Source: Moringa oleifera (lineage: Eukaryota > Streptophyta > Magnoliopsida > Brassicales > Moringaceae). Taken from it: 64,000 bases of DNA. This document shows positions 51,563 to 63,330 of this stretch, in pieces; positions within the stretch are counted from its first letter, which is position 1, and every line of letters starts with the position of its first letter. Where the stretch lies: positions 8,868,001 through 8,932,000 of the forward strand of contig JAJFZO010000609.1 in the NCBI GenBank assembly GCA_021397835.1. Direction: 5' to 3'. The notes below the pieces were generated by a model. The model was not told the origin of the DNA and did not search any database. It saw nothing but the letters and a program-made list of their open reading frames with translations. The position numbers and the translations under genes are program-made.

Positions 51563-54167
51563 TCACTCAAATGTGTCATCATCGTCATCAGGGAGGGGTT
51601 GACTAGCTGCCGCAGCAAGCTCAGCTTCATGCCTGTAACAACCAACACCACCAAAATCAGGGAAGGAAATAGAAAGAGGTCTAATATAGTGTAGTTCATA
51701 CAGTAGCTCTTTATTTTGTCCCTACAAGTGAGTTGCACCCAAGTGAAAAAAATTATCTCCATGCCATCATGCAGTTGGATATTTCGTGACAATACAAGAT
51801 TCCAAGAAAGAAAATGCAAGTGAACAGGTGAAAGGGCTTACTGCTGCTGTGCAGCCAAGTCAATCTGTACTTCAGGAGGAGCAAGAGCAGGAGATTCCAC
51901 AAAGTGAAGATTTGGATCCCTGAAATGACAAAAGAAATTAACAGCCCATCAACCACAGCATTTGGTTAACTGACAATAAAGAAGAGATAGTCTCTTATTT
52001 CCATTACCCTGCAAGTTTACGGGCAAGGTACAAGAAAGGCTTCTCAAAATTGTAGTTGCTCTTGGCAGAAATCTCATAGTATTGGAGATTCTTCTTCCTG
52101 TGGAAGGTAACCTGCTTTGCCTTCACTTGCCTGTTCTTCACATCAACCTTATTTCCACAAAGCACAATGGGGATGTTTTCACACACACTGAATTCCAAAG
52201 GAAAATAGTTATTGATTCCTGAACTGCACAAGGGACAATCCACAAAATACAGGCAATCCAAAGTTAACAGAATGCTGTGACATACCGGCAGAGATCACGG
52301 TGCCATGTAGGAACATTTTTGTATGTCAGACGGGCAGTAACATCAAACATAATGATGGCACATTGCCCATGGATACTGCAGATCAAATTAGAAGATTTTT
52401 AGTACATACAATGAGAAAAAGGGGAGGAAAAAAAAAAAAAAGAGGTTCAACATAGCAGGTCTAGGATGAAAGAGGAAGCTTATCCAGAATCATGTTAAAT
52501 GCTAAAATACTGCTAGTTGGCAATATAGCAGCCAAATGAAATCAAGACACGATCAAATGATCATAAAGAGATTGAGACAAGCTTAAATCCATACACCATG
52601 GTAAAACAATTGCTAGAGAACAAAAATTGTCATCAGTTGGAAAACATTACCACAACATGGAGACCATTCAGATATAAACATGCCACTGTAGCTCCTTTTA
52701 GTAAAATCCATCTTCCCAACATTGATTTTATGAGTTTTCTTTTCCATCAATAATTTCAAGGCAAAAATCACAAGGAAAGAAATGGGTAAGGGCATCAACA
52801 CAAATTTAACGGTCACTTGATACATCAACTTTTACGACACCGGTTCTGGAAGTTATGAAGCTTGCCCACCAACTTCACAACAAATCTATTTCAGTTCACT
52901 GAAGCACACATATATGATAATGAATGTTTCACTCATTGCATTAACAACCCCTCTTTTCTACCTACTTCATTCTACACTTTTCATGCATGACAAGTTTATC
53001 CAAAACAACCAAATGAAAAAATATATATAAAAACATGTATCAACACACCAAAACTTAAGTCTCAGGCAAACATAACACCAACAAATTCACTTACTAGTAA
53101 CCATCTCTAAGACCACCAAATTTCTCCTGCCCTGCAGTGTCCCAGCAGTAAAATCGTATTTTTCCACAGTTTGTGAAGAAATCCAAAGGATGAACCTCCA
53201 CACCAATAGTAGCTACATAATGCAAACAGAGCATGTATAAGTAAAGGAAAAGTAACTCTCAGCTACTTCCCAGTTTTCAAAGAATGATTATTTTTTCAAC
53301 ACTTACGTTCATACTTCTTTTCAAACTCTCCAGTAAGATGTCTCTTGACAAAAGTAGTCTTCCCTGCAACAGACCAAGCATAATCAGTTTATTCCAAAAG
53401 CCACCAAACACTATTCAACTATCTCTTTGTTTTGACAGAAAATACTCCTCAAGAAAGAAGAGAATAGTTTAGAAGAACATCATCTTTGGAATAGAGCATT
53501 CCCTATGATGACTGGTTTTGATGAAATATGTTAGCTTTAAAAAATTCGTAAAATAATAAATGCTAAGTTTTAAGGTCAGTATAAGAACAGAATTCGATCT
53601 GCAAATGATTAAAGATAATTATGATCAAAACCTTATAATCCATTAACATATGCTAACCGGGGGAGTGTCATGTTAGACCCACTATCTCAACTTAGATAAT
53701 TTCAAATTGAGTTTTTCTTTTTTAAAAAAACAAAATCAGAAGAAGATTTCAAATTGAGTTTTTGAAAACCGAAAAACCTATTCGGAAATGGAAGACCTTA
53801 TAGCCTAGTCTATTCCAGCTCAATCACATGGTGCTGCTTCAACAAGCTAATTTACTTAGTTTTGCTACAAAAATCTCCCATCAAATCTCGTTAAACTAAC
53901 CAAGAATCATAAAGACACAACAATGGCGAGAAGCAGAGAGGGATAACTACCAGTGCCTCCGTCACCAACGATGACGAGCTTGAAGCTCGGGTAATCAACA
54001 GTCTGCTGGTTTGGTAAAGCCTGCAAAAGAACAATCGAAAAATTAACCAAAAAAGAGGAAAAATCGAGATCGACAAAACTACAGACATTAACGAAGATCC
54101 ACAAGCAAATAAAGGCTCGAACAGCAAACAACATCAGGACAGATATATATTGAGCGAGATGTACCAT
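51563..54167 (-). CDS. RAN: Small GTPase Ran
   Basis: Eight coding exons on the minus strand join in frame: 54165-54167, 53951-54020, 53307-53363, 53095-53212, 52286-52375, 52008-52187, 51842-51919 and 51563-51632 (666 nt, 221 aa, the standard plant Ran length). Ran carries the nucleotide gradient that drives nuclear import and export and helps organise the spindle. Seen are the P-loop GDGGTGKTT (20-28), switch I EKKYEPTIGVE, switch [11 protein letters not shown] (67-75), NKVD (125-128), [12 protein letters not shown] and the acidic C-terminus DDDDDTFE that contacts Ran-binding proteins. There is no C-terminal CAAX box, as expected. The first coding exon holds only the ATG; the intron begins directly after it. 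From memory, Arabidopsis RAN1 and RAN2 are At5g20010 and At5g20020. Confidence 0.97.
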
Positions 54168-54303
54168 TAATTTCTAATGCCTTTCTTGCTGAGGAGCTGA
54201 TAGACAAACAGACAGAGAAAATCACAGCTAGCTTCTTCGTATCTGTGAGCAAAGAGAGGCAGAGTGTGAGAAAAGCATGAGAAGAGAGACGGCGATGGGG
54301 AGC

Positions 54304-54311
54304 CTTTATAA
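54304..54311 (-). promoter_or_regulatory. TATA box of Ran gene
   Basis: On the minus strand CTTATAAAGG lies about 140 bases before the ATG. A transcription start some 30 bases further down would give a leader of about 110 bases. Confidence 0.55.
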
Positions 54312-54458
54312 GTGTAAGAGCCAGGGATTTGGAGGATTCAGCGTTGGCTTTAAGTTGACGCAACCCTCCTAGCCGTTAGATTGAAGTACTTCCCACTGTG
54401 TTTCCTCCTTGGTTCTCATGGCTCTCCGCCGCCTGATAGTTTCCAGAGTTAACCCCAG

Positions 54459-54466
54459 CCACGTGG
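54459..54466 (-). promoter_or_regulatory. G-box palindrome upstream of Ran
   Basis: The perfect palindrome CCACGTGG lies about 150 bases upstream of the TATA box. G-boxes are bound by bZIP and bHLH factors such as PIFs; the role here is inferred. Confidence 0.4.
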
Positions 54467-54559
54467 CGTGCGATCCTTTTTTCTTTGGCTCGGCGACAAC
54501 AATTTTCTGGTGCGCATGCGAAACAGAACATATTTTGACATTCTCGTATTGATGGAAAT

Positions 54560-55730
54560 GCCGCCTTGACAGCTCTAGCTTATTTTTTAAGCTACATCGA
54601 AGCCCTTTTTCTTTTTATAATATTAGGTACAAATTATTTTAAAATAATAATAATATTTACTTTACAAATATATCTTATATATGTAAATATTAACTCCAAA
54701 CATTTAAATATTCGACTAGAGATAAGATTTAACTGTTTAATAGAATAAAATTAAATTAAACTGAAATTAAATTTACTAATATAAAATATTTGATATAACT
54801 TAAGAAAAATTGAAATCAAAATTTATTATTTTACAATGTTTCACATTAAAAAATAATATAAATAAAATTTTTAGCTTCTCTTGTGTTTAATTGATGAACG
54901 TAATAATTATTCAAATTCTATATTTAATTTCTTCATTATATTTTTTTATTTTTATTTACAAATATTATCATAAAATAAATTTTATAAATATCAGTAACAA
55001 ACAAAAAATAATTGTAAACATTTTATCTGTGATATCAATATTTTTAAAAAGGATTAAATTAAATTAAATTATTTTTTGTATTTAAAATAGTGTAAAAATT
55101 ATAATAAAAATTAATAAAAGGTAATTTTTTATAATTTTGAATTGCATTATAATTCATTAATAAACATACATGATTGTTTGAAATTTTTAATAATTTTTTA
55201 AAAATTTATTTATTTTGAGAAAAATAAAAATATAAAACAATAATCTTATTTTGATCTTATTATTGCAGCAAATATGAGACTTGTGGAATAAAAATTATTT
55301 AATCTCAATTACATCTCATGTACCAATGACTCTCTTCACATTTTTATTAATAAATTATTTATAAATTAATTTCTTTAACATTTCAATAAGATATGTAATA
55401 ACACACTATAGATATCGAAATATTTTATAAAAGTCATAACAATTATTTCTTATAATTTATTCTGTCAAAAAATACTATTAAGTTCAAAATTAATTAATAT
55501 AAGAATCAAAAATCAACAGCTTCTGTCAATTTAACAAAATAAATAATTATACTTTTGTTTATTTATTTATTTATTTATTTATCATGTAAATATATCAAAT
55601 TACAAAAGTATTCTTCTAAATTCTTTCAAAAACAATGGGCGCAGAAAGTCTTCTTCCCCAAATCAAATTTCTTGAATTTAATGAATAAAATTTAATAACC
55701 TTTTAACCAGGTGATTCAACAGCCACCTTC
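54560..55730. other. AT-rich divergent spacer, Ran and 78-aa gene
   Basis: The bulk (54600-55620) is AT-rich and contains a (TTTA)6 microsatellite at 55558-55582. It separates outward-facing start codons, so promoters for both genes should lie at its two ends. Confidence 0.5.
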
Positions 55731-55783
55731 ACCTAGAAGCAGAATTCCCCTAGATCCCTAAACTCTCTCATAATCAACACGCC

Positions 55784-58581
55784 ATGGCCTCATCATCGGA
55801 TCCCACTAGACAACAGTGAGTTTCTTACATCTCTCTATATTAGCTGACGGCTGAATTGCATGCCTTTCGTGTTTCCTTCTTTACTGAATTATATGGGTTT
55901 TGTACTGGATTTGTATGTATCAATCTAGAGAGGCTGTTCTGAGGAAACAAAACAAAGGACCCCCCTTCAAGTTCTTGGTCCCTCTTGTATATGCTCCTGT
56001 TCTCCCTCTGAGTAAGCTTTTTGTTCTCTCGTTTTCCTTTTCAATCATGTTTTCTCATCTTACTTGTTCAATTCACATTTTGTCCTTTGCATTTGTTTTC
56101 TTCGGATATTTACAATCTGGGTATTGTTTGTTCAATCTTAATTTACGAGGTGCTTCATGGTTTTTCAGTTCGACTTTCCTTGAGGCACAAACCAGTTCTA
56201 AGAGACCGTTTGTTCACTATTGTTCTAGCTGGGGCTTTTGCTCATGGCTTCTATTTGGTGTATCCTTGCACAATGTTGCTTGTTTATGTTACAGTTTGAT
56301 AGCTATTTCTGCCCCTTCTTCCTTTCAAACATTTTATTATACTGCCAATAGATTAAATATTGTAGTGCCATCGCATATGCTTTTCTTGTGCTCATTTTGT
56401 GTATGAAATCATTGATTCTTATTCCACTTCTGAGATCTAAATTTTATATGCTTTGTTCTGCTTAATCTTCTTTGTTATATTATTAATATGCGTATTCATC
56501 TTTATACTTTCTGATTCGTTGTTTGTGAAAATTGGCCTCAGTTATTGTGAACAATTTAGTGACAGTACATTTTAATATAGTTTATAATTGGATTTATCAC
56601 TTATTTAAAGAATTTCTGGTTGAAATAAGAGATCCTAGTATGTTCCACTATATCTGCTTGTTAAACAAGCATAATTCCTTGCTTCAGCAACCTGGGGGAC
56701 TTGAACCAGCATAAAGGTGGTGCTGAAATTGCTGTATTGATTTGTGCTCCTCTCGTTGACATAGTCAGGTCTACCATCATCTTAATACTCCAAAGCCATG
56801 CAATGACTTAATATATTTGTCATAAAGAGCTTCTCTTTTATAATCATAATGAGTTTTGCACTGGAAAATTCATTTTAGAACTTTTATTAATCATAATAAA
56901 ATTCCATTCTTGAAATTTGAGTATCGGCTTCGCCATACTTGAGTGTATGTGTGCATCACTTCTGAGCCAGCATCTGCTAGCCAGGATTTTTCTTTACCCT
57001 GTTAGAGTCATTCCAGCGTTTGAGTTGATGGTTTGAGGAGACAGAGTGACAGATTTTATTTTATTTTTCCCTTATTTGGGAGTTAGTTTCTTACATGTTT
57101 TTAACAGAAACATATTTCGGATTCCTCTGCTTGATTTTGTAATGCCATTGCGTATGCTTGTCTTGTGCTTATTTGGGAGTTAGTATCCTATTGCCATACT
57201 GTTGTCCAAAAGATTGTTGTGCTAATTATATTTGAGCTTTTTCCATAGTATTGAAAACATTAGGGTTTACTCATTTGGTTGTTCAAACGCATTTGGGATT
57301 TGACAATGTCGGTCTTACCGGAAGAGGCATTTACCAGCTGTTTACTGTGATCAAAAGTAGTGATATGCTATTTGCATAACTATTAACTACATGCCTAGAT
57401 TATGTTGGCTCAGGTAAATCCTGACCTACGTTGTGATTTGAGCCGACTAAGATGAATACCTTAATGTAAGGAATGCCTTATTTTCTGCTAGCAGCAGCTA
57501 TCTAATGTTCTTCAGGTGGGCTTGGATGTTGAACTTTAATAAACTAAACTAAGCTTAGTCTTTGATCATGAGCCAGCAGGGGTTGGCTACATACTTCTGT
57601 CTTTTTACTTTTATTTGTCCAAAGTGTTGAGCAAGTACTTTCTTATTTATATGAAATATAAATTTATTCTCAAAATATTTTGCTTGAAGCATCGCCCCAC
57701 ATGGCATGTCCATCTCTTTTCACGTTACTTCTAGGGAAATCTTTGATGTTTAATGTTTTTGGTTTCATGTCAGATTTTGCTATCGGTTGCTCATAGAGAT
57801 TCAACATCGTTAAATGTGCTACTGGGTTGCTCAAGTGAAAATGTAAAACCTATGTTTGCCACCTGGAGCTATTTTTATCTCATTTATGCTATTATTTATC
57901 TCTTAACGATAAAGTTTTTCTTAACTGTTTGCATAATTGTGCTGCTGGCTGCTTATTATAGAGTTTAGCTATGTCTTATGTTGCATCATTTACATGAAAT
58001 TTTGAAATGCATGTTGATCAGTTTTTTCTTTTAATTAATGCGGCAGTTGAAGCACAGTGAAAATTATGTGAACACTAACCACTGAAACTGACATCCTTCT
58101 CCATGAATTGTTATAAAGACTACCTTTGAAAACTGTTTGGACAGGACTTGGAGCTGGATTACCTGTGTGCAAGAATTCGTGACCAATCTGTTTGGAGTAT
58201 TTCATGCAATACCATTTGAAACCACTGATTAGTAACTATTTTCTGTTTCTCTGTTTAACTGAATCAGTAGATGGATATTTTTATTGCTCAACAATTATCT
58301 CTGTTGTAGCTAAAGAAAATAGACATGGATTGTTTCTTTCATTTAAGTCTCAAAAATTCATGTGTTGTTGCATCAATGTAGGAATCTTTTGATTTACTAA
58401 ATTCTATTGGCTCATAGCAACTAAATGATATCTTTCTTTTCCCACCCTCCGAAAGGAATACTTTCTTGTGCAGTATGTTTTGGTGATATCCTTACTGTCG
58501 TGTACTTGTCAGCATTTCAATGTTGCTGCTTTTCCTTAATGGATATTCAGAACAGACATTTATGATGCTGAGAGCAAATGA
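55784..58581 (+). CDS. 78-residue membrane protein, unknown function
   Basis: Four exons join in frame: 55784-55815, 55929-56011, 56169-56259 and 58551-58581 (237 nt, 78 aa), each with GT-AG introns. The third intron is 2.3 kb long. The protein starts MASSSDPTRQQEAVLRKQNK, has a moderately hydrophobic stretch at about 25-40 (FLVPLVYAPVLPLI), a basic linker (RLSLRHKPVLRDR) and a second one at about 53-68 (LFTIVLAGAFAHGFYL), and ends in the acidic tail TDIYDAESK. Two short membrane helices are therefore likely. That four small exons splice into a single clean frame argues that it is a real, conserved gene. I cannot name its function; localisation to an internal membrane is a guess. Confidence 0.75.
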
Positions 58582-59379
58582 ACATGTGGGGAGTGGGTGA
58601 CCTGTTCTTCACACATTTGTGAAGCTTGATGTTCTAGTAATTCCAAGGATGGTTTTGGAAGATAACAGGCTCTATTCCTCTCATTCATTTTGTTTTACAA
58701 TGAAAACTGCATTTTGTATCTCTTTTTCAAGGTGACTAAGTTTAAGAACTTTTTGCTGTAGAAATGTCAAATGAGCAGCTGATCCTATGTTGAAATTCAG
58801 GAGTTGTAAGCGTTTTGATATGTTGGGTTAATTTTGGAAGCCTGGAACTTTTTACATGGAAAGTGATGCATGCCTGCCTAAGTGAAATCAAAACAAAAAA
58901 TTTTGTTCTCTGATTACCCACTAGTTGTTGCTTATCTGGTTTTGCTCTGGTTTATCATTTCAAGTGGTATGAAAGGTCAAGACATTCCAACTAAGTGGGA
59001 AAACTTTAAATATTTTATTATGTGATTCACGTGATATATTGAAAGTGATTTATTATTTAAAAAATTAAAAATTTATTTATTATTTAAAAAATAGTTTCAA
59101 AGATAAATTAATAATTAAATAATTTTAAGAATTTAAAATTAATTAAATTATTTAAATAGATAATATTTAGATTAAATTTATTTTGATGAAAGATAAGGAT
59201 GAAATTTTTTTATGATTTTATTTTTGTATTATTATAAATATTTTTTCATCAAAATAGTATTTAGAAAAAAAATTAAGAGAAATCAAGATTTTTAACTATT
59301 TAACTGTCATCTTTACAGAGAACTCAAAGTTTTGTTTGATATGATTAGATAAATAATTATTTTATAAATATTAATAGAA

Positions 59380-59750
59380 TTCAAAGATTGAAAAGATTTA
59401 TCTATTTATTTTAATTAATTATTTTTTAAAATAAAATTTTATATTATAATAAATATAAAATATAAAATAAAATTTTTATAAAATTTTAATATTTATTTAT
59501 ATTATTTAATTTAAATTTTATTAAAAAATTTAAATATTAAAATTAAAATTTTTATATAATAATTTTAATTAAAAATTTAAAATATAAAAATATTTAAATT
59601 ATCAAAGAAAATTTTTTAAACTTTTATATTAAAATTTATTATATAAATTTTTAATTTTAATATTTTTAATAAAATTTAAATTAATTAAATCAATAAATCA
59701 AAATTTATTCTATTACTTTTTAAATATCAAAATTTATTTAAAAATACGAA
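59380..59750 (-). repeat. AT-rich dispersed repeat, copy F
   Basis: Read on the minus strand this shows AATAAATTTTGATTTATTGA, then TTTAATTAATTTAAATTTTA, blocks shared with copies A and G. The core is poorly kept. Both orientations show similar words, so it may be an inverted pair. Confidence 0.35.

Positions 59751-59776
<26 letters not shown>
59751..59776 (+). repeat. (AT)n microsatellite
   Basis: Thirteen AT units followed by ACATATATATATGT, inside AT-rich spacer. Confidence 0.95.
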
Positions 59777-59783
<7 letters not shown>

Positions 59784-60331
59784 TATATGTAAATTAAGGT
59801 TAACCCAGCATATTCCCGAATCTTCAAAGGAAGTTCTGGGATCTTACTAAAATATTCTATAAGAAGAATGCAAGTTGATGCACCATGATCCAGTACAGCA
59901 ATCCCACCGTACTAAGGCGACGACTTTATCTACAACCGTACGATCAACCGGAATATTTACATCATTGGAACCCAGCAGTCACCGTCTACTCTGTTTTTAA
60001 TTCAAAAAGAAGTTGAATAACTTGATCCCTGATCCAAGTGGAAAGAAAGCAGTAACAGTGCCCATCTTTATCAGAACATTGAAATTCATAATATGTACAC
60101 CAATAATTACAGTGATTGACATCATCTTCCTGCTAATATAATCAAAGTGCTTCATCTTCACTTTCAAGTAACCTACTGAACACTTTATCCCGTGCTATTC
60201 ATATCACCATCACGTTCCTCACAATTTCAGCCCCTAAATGGGGAAAACGAAATTATGTATATAATAACCAATAAGATCAAAAACTAGAACGAAAGGGTTT
60301 TGTTGCAATCCGTTCCGGACTCGCCGGAGAT

Positions 60332-60706
60332 TCATGGATCGGAGTGATTCTTGAAGTCGGAGGCGAGTCTCGAGGCTATCGCCGAGTGGTACATGGCGTC
60401 GTGAAACGACTCGGTAGTCATCATCCGGAGCTGCTTCGCTTTTTCCTCCGTGAAGCAACCTGGGGCGAACCGGGTTCGCACCGGTTTCTGTTCGGGGTCC
60501 GGTGCCGATCCGCCCTCCTTTTTCGTATCCGGCGCCTGGGGCTTGCTCCCGGCGTCAATGTAGTCGGTCTCCGATGCCCACCCGAAGAGCGGGGCCCACC
60601 AGTTGGCGTAGGAGGAACTTTTCTGGCGGTTCCGGTCGGGTTTCGGTTGGCCAGAAACGGCGAAGACCCGGATCCCGGGGGTTCCAGTAATGAGATTGGT
60701 CGCCAT
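60332..60706 (-). CDS. Intronless 124-residue plant protein, unknown function
   Basis: ATG at 60706 opens a 124-codon frame to TGA at 60334-60332. Its GC content is clearly above its surroundings. The protein starts MATNLITGTPGIRVFAVSG, has a conserved-looking aromatic patch at 34-50 (ANWWAPLFGWASETDYI), a charged low-complexity middle, and a C-terminal module at 79-117 (RFAPGCFTEEKAKQLR, SFHDAMYHSAIASRLASD). No membrane helix is seen. The in-frame ATG 17 codons upstream would add a hydrophobic leader, but the MATN start sits in a better context and near the usual distance from the TATA box. A plastid or mitochondrial leader is possible. I recognise it as a plant-type conserved protein but not a named family. 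Confidence 0.75.
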   Translation of the reverse strand: MATNLITGTPGIRVFAVSGQPKPDRNRQKSSSYANWWAPLFGWASETDYIDAGSKPQAPDTKKEGGSAPDPEQKPVRTRFAPGCFTEEKAKQLRMMTTESFHDAMYHSAIASRLASDFKNHSDP

Positions 60707-60894
60707 AGATGCGCTTATTAGAAGGACAAGGCTAGGATTCTGGTGGAAAAAGTTCAAAATCTCTTGGCAGGAGAGTGAGAAAAAGAAAGAGAGAGAAAGA
60801 GAGGGCTTCTTCTAGAGAGAGAATCTTTGAGATTTCTTCGCCTGAGATCGAGAGAGAAAGAGGAAGATGGTGGATTGATTATACTGTTGGGTTA

Positions 60895-60901
60895 CTATAT
60901 A
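60895..60901 (-). promoter_or_regulatory. TATA box of the 124-aa gene
   Basis: GTTTATATAG on the minus strand, about 190 bases upstream of the chosen ATG, followed by a CT-rich leader (GA-rich on the plus strand, 60777-60860). Confidence 0.6.
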
Positions 60902-60943
60902 AACAGAGGTCATGGAGGAAAAGGGCTAACGGATAAGATCGGA

Positions 60944-60949
60944 CACGTG
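60944..60949 (-). promoter_or_regulatory. G-box close to TATA box of the 124-aa gene
   Basis: ACACGTGT, with the CACGTG core, lies about 45 bases upstream of the TATA box, a spacing often seen for light- or ABA-responsive genes. The response is inferred. Confidence 0.45.
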
Positions 60950-60999
60950 TTGTTCGTGACATGAGAGATAGCTGGCCTTTTAAAAGACTTCTTTACCGG

Positions 61000-62740
61000 C
61001 TATTCCGGTGTCATCTTGCTGGTCTCGACTCCTGATGTAACGATGACTAGGATGGAGCGTGGCCTTAATTTTACCAAATTAGCCTCCTCATCTGTACTAA
61101 ATTTTGGATGCTCTCCTCTCATTTGGTTCCTATTTAGTTCACACTAACCAAAACGCACCGCATGACCTTCAATTTTTTCTTTTTAAAGAAAAAACCGAAC
61201 AGCATGGATTGGGCATGTAATCTCTATGCATGGAATGAACACTTCGTGTTCCACCTAATGAGTTCACATATGTTTATTTTAATTTTTAATTTTCTTTTAT
61301 CAATTTCTTTCATTTTCCACCGAACCAAACACGATGGCCATGAGATTGTAGATTCGTCAAAATATTTCAAAATACACAAAGAGAAAAACGTTTGCTGTTT
61401 CGGTGCAACATGATGGATTCGCATATGTGGAGGTATCTAAAAGCACAGAAGTTGGCACTTATGTGCCAAGGACTCTGGACGGAACCGTAAGTCGCTCTCA
61501 GATATCCTTTTCCTTTTGTTTTTTTTTTCCTGGTGATATTTTCCCGGAAAACGCAAAAGGAAAAGTTGAAGATGGAGAAGGGCAAAGGAAGGTTTCCCGT
61601 TGAGCTGAGGCCCCAGTTGGCGAACAAGACAAGCACGTGTTATTACACTTTTAAAAGGCGGAGAGTTTGTACGAAGACATCTGTGTCTTCTTCTTGGCTA
61701 GTTGGGTCTGCCGAGTTTGAACAGGTAACCCAGCAGTAGGTATCCATCGACGTTGAAATAGCCAGTCCGCCCAAGTGGAAGCTATGGAAATGACAGGAGA
61801 CAGAACAGTAAGAAAAGCAAGCCCATGAAGAAGGAAATGACTCTGTTTAATGTAAGAATGCAAATGCAAATCATAGTTGGTGCTGCGGTGATGGGCCTCT
61901 CCTTAGGCATTCATAGGCTTTTCCTTTTGTTGACAATATGATTGAGGTCCATAAAATCATCTAACTGAGTCAGTTCAAGTTCATGCGACAGTCCACAAAT
62001 ACAAGGATCAAAATTGAAGGTCGAAAGATGCTTAATAGCCTAGGCACCTTACAACAGGCAGCAAATCTAACGTGGTTGAAGCTGGAGGTTCTTTTCAACC
62101 TCAAACAAGAGCAATGTCTACCATGAATTGTTTCTTATTATAATTTAGAATGACCAATGAACGAGTTTGGTCCACATGCAAGAATTGGCAAAACTGAGGC
62201 ACCCAAAGGAAAGACAAAGGGTGAGCATGTTGGGCTGATTTGTGGTCCATTGTTGGCCTGACAATCGGTATCTGTCTTCAGTGGTTCAGTTCACATGCAG
62301 ATTGATTAGTCTCGTGTATGATGTAGCCTTCAATGTGGACGCTTGTAATAATGGTTCCCTGCCCTTCCAGCAATACATCTTCAAATGCTTCCCTTCTCAG
62401 CTTAAACCAGACATTAGACAAAGCTTAACCAGAAGGCAACATGATGCTGTCAGAATTTGATAGTTGAGATTACAAGTATTTTATGCTTTAGCTGATCAAG
62501 ATTTGCTATGAACATAAGTGAATGATATCACATGTTTGATCAAAAGACACTTTAATGCCTGAAATTAATGATGATTTCGTTGCGTAAATTTATAGAAAAT
62601 TTGTATATTTTATCTTTGAGATGTATCTGTTTGATGGCTGTAATAATTTATTAATTTTTAATAAGTTTGCTATAAAAAAGTAAATATTTTCAGTGATTTA
62701 TGTTTTTTTAATTTTCTATCTATTGGTCCGGTAATTACTG
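61000..62740. other. Spacer of ordinary composition, no confident gene
   Basis: Unlike its flanks this stretch is not AT-rich. It carries several 65-90-codon frames on both strands and one exon-like start with a perfect GTAAGT donor (61410-61487), but nothing recognisable. Confidence 0.4.
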
Positions 62741-63330
62741 ATACGTTCACATGATTAATCAGATCAATTTTTATTAATCAAATTTTTTATATTTAAAAAA
62801 ATAACAAATTAAATTTTAATTTATTAATTTAATTTAAATTAAATTTTATAAAAAAATTTAACAATCTAAGATATAAAAATTAGATATCACATATAATAAA
62901 TTTGACTTTAAATTCTTCATCGATGTAAAGAAATATTCAAGCTACTATTATAAAAAAATTTAAAATTTTTTAAATATTAAAAATACATTTTTAAAAATTT
63001 ATACTATCAAAATTTTAAAAATTTTATAATTTTTTAAATTTAAAAATAAATAAAAATAAAATAAAAATTTGATTTGTATTATTATTCCAACAACAGTCAT
63101 AATCTTGTGATAGTTATTTGAGTTAATATAATTTAAATCAAATTAAAAAATAAGAGTTTTGTTAGTCAATTTTGAATGTAAAAATTAGATTAATATGATA
63201 AAATAAATATTAAAGTTTTATATAATTTTTACTTTTTTATGTTTTAATTGTTATTTCACATAAATTTTTTATTAAATATTTTGATAAAAATAAAAAAAAA
63301 TATTTATATAATTTATAATATTAATTTAAA
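62740..63330 (+). repeat. AT-rich dispersed repeat, copy G
   Basis: This is the best-preserved copy. AACAAATTAAATTTTAATTT near 62807 is followed by the core TATAAAAAAATTTAAAATTT at about 62949 and then AAATATTAAAAATACATT. Flanks upstream of the core (GCTACTATTA) echo those of copies B and D. Confidence 0.5.

Larger units (their letters stand above)
58582..60331. other. 3' regions and AT-rich spacer between convergent genes
   Basis: The first 350 bases are probably 3' UTR of the 78-aa gene. From 59000 to 59800 the DNA is almost purely A and T and contains repeat copy F and an (AT)n tract. From 59810 onward composition is normal and likely holds the 3' UTR of the 124-aa gene. Confidence 0.5.

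Noticed and set aside
60707..60757. Upstream in-frame ATG of the 124-aa gene (17 extra residues)
   Set aside because: The added leader is a hydrophobic, UTR-like stretch, and the MATN start gives a more typical N-terminus; it cannot be fully excluded.
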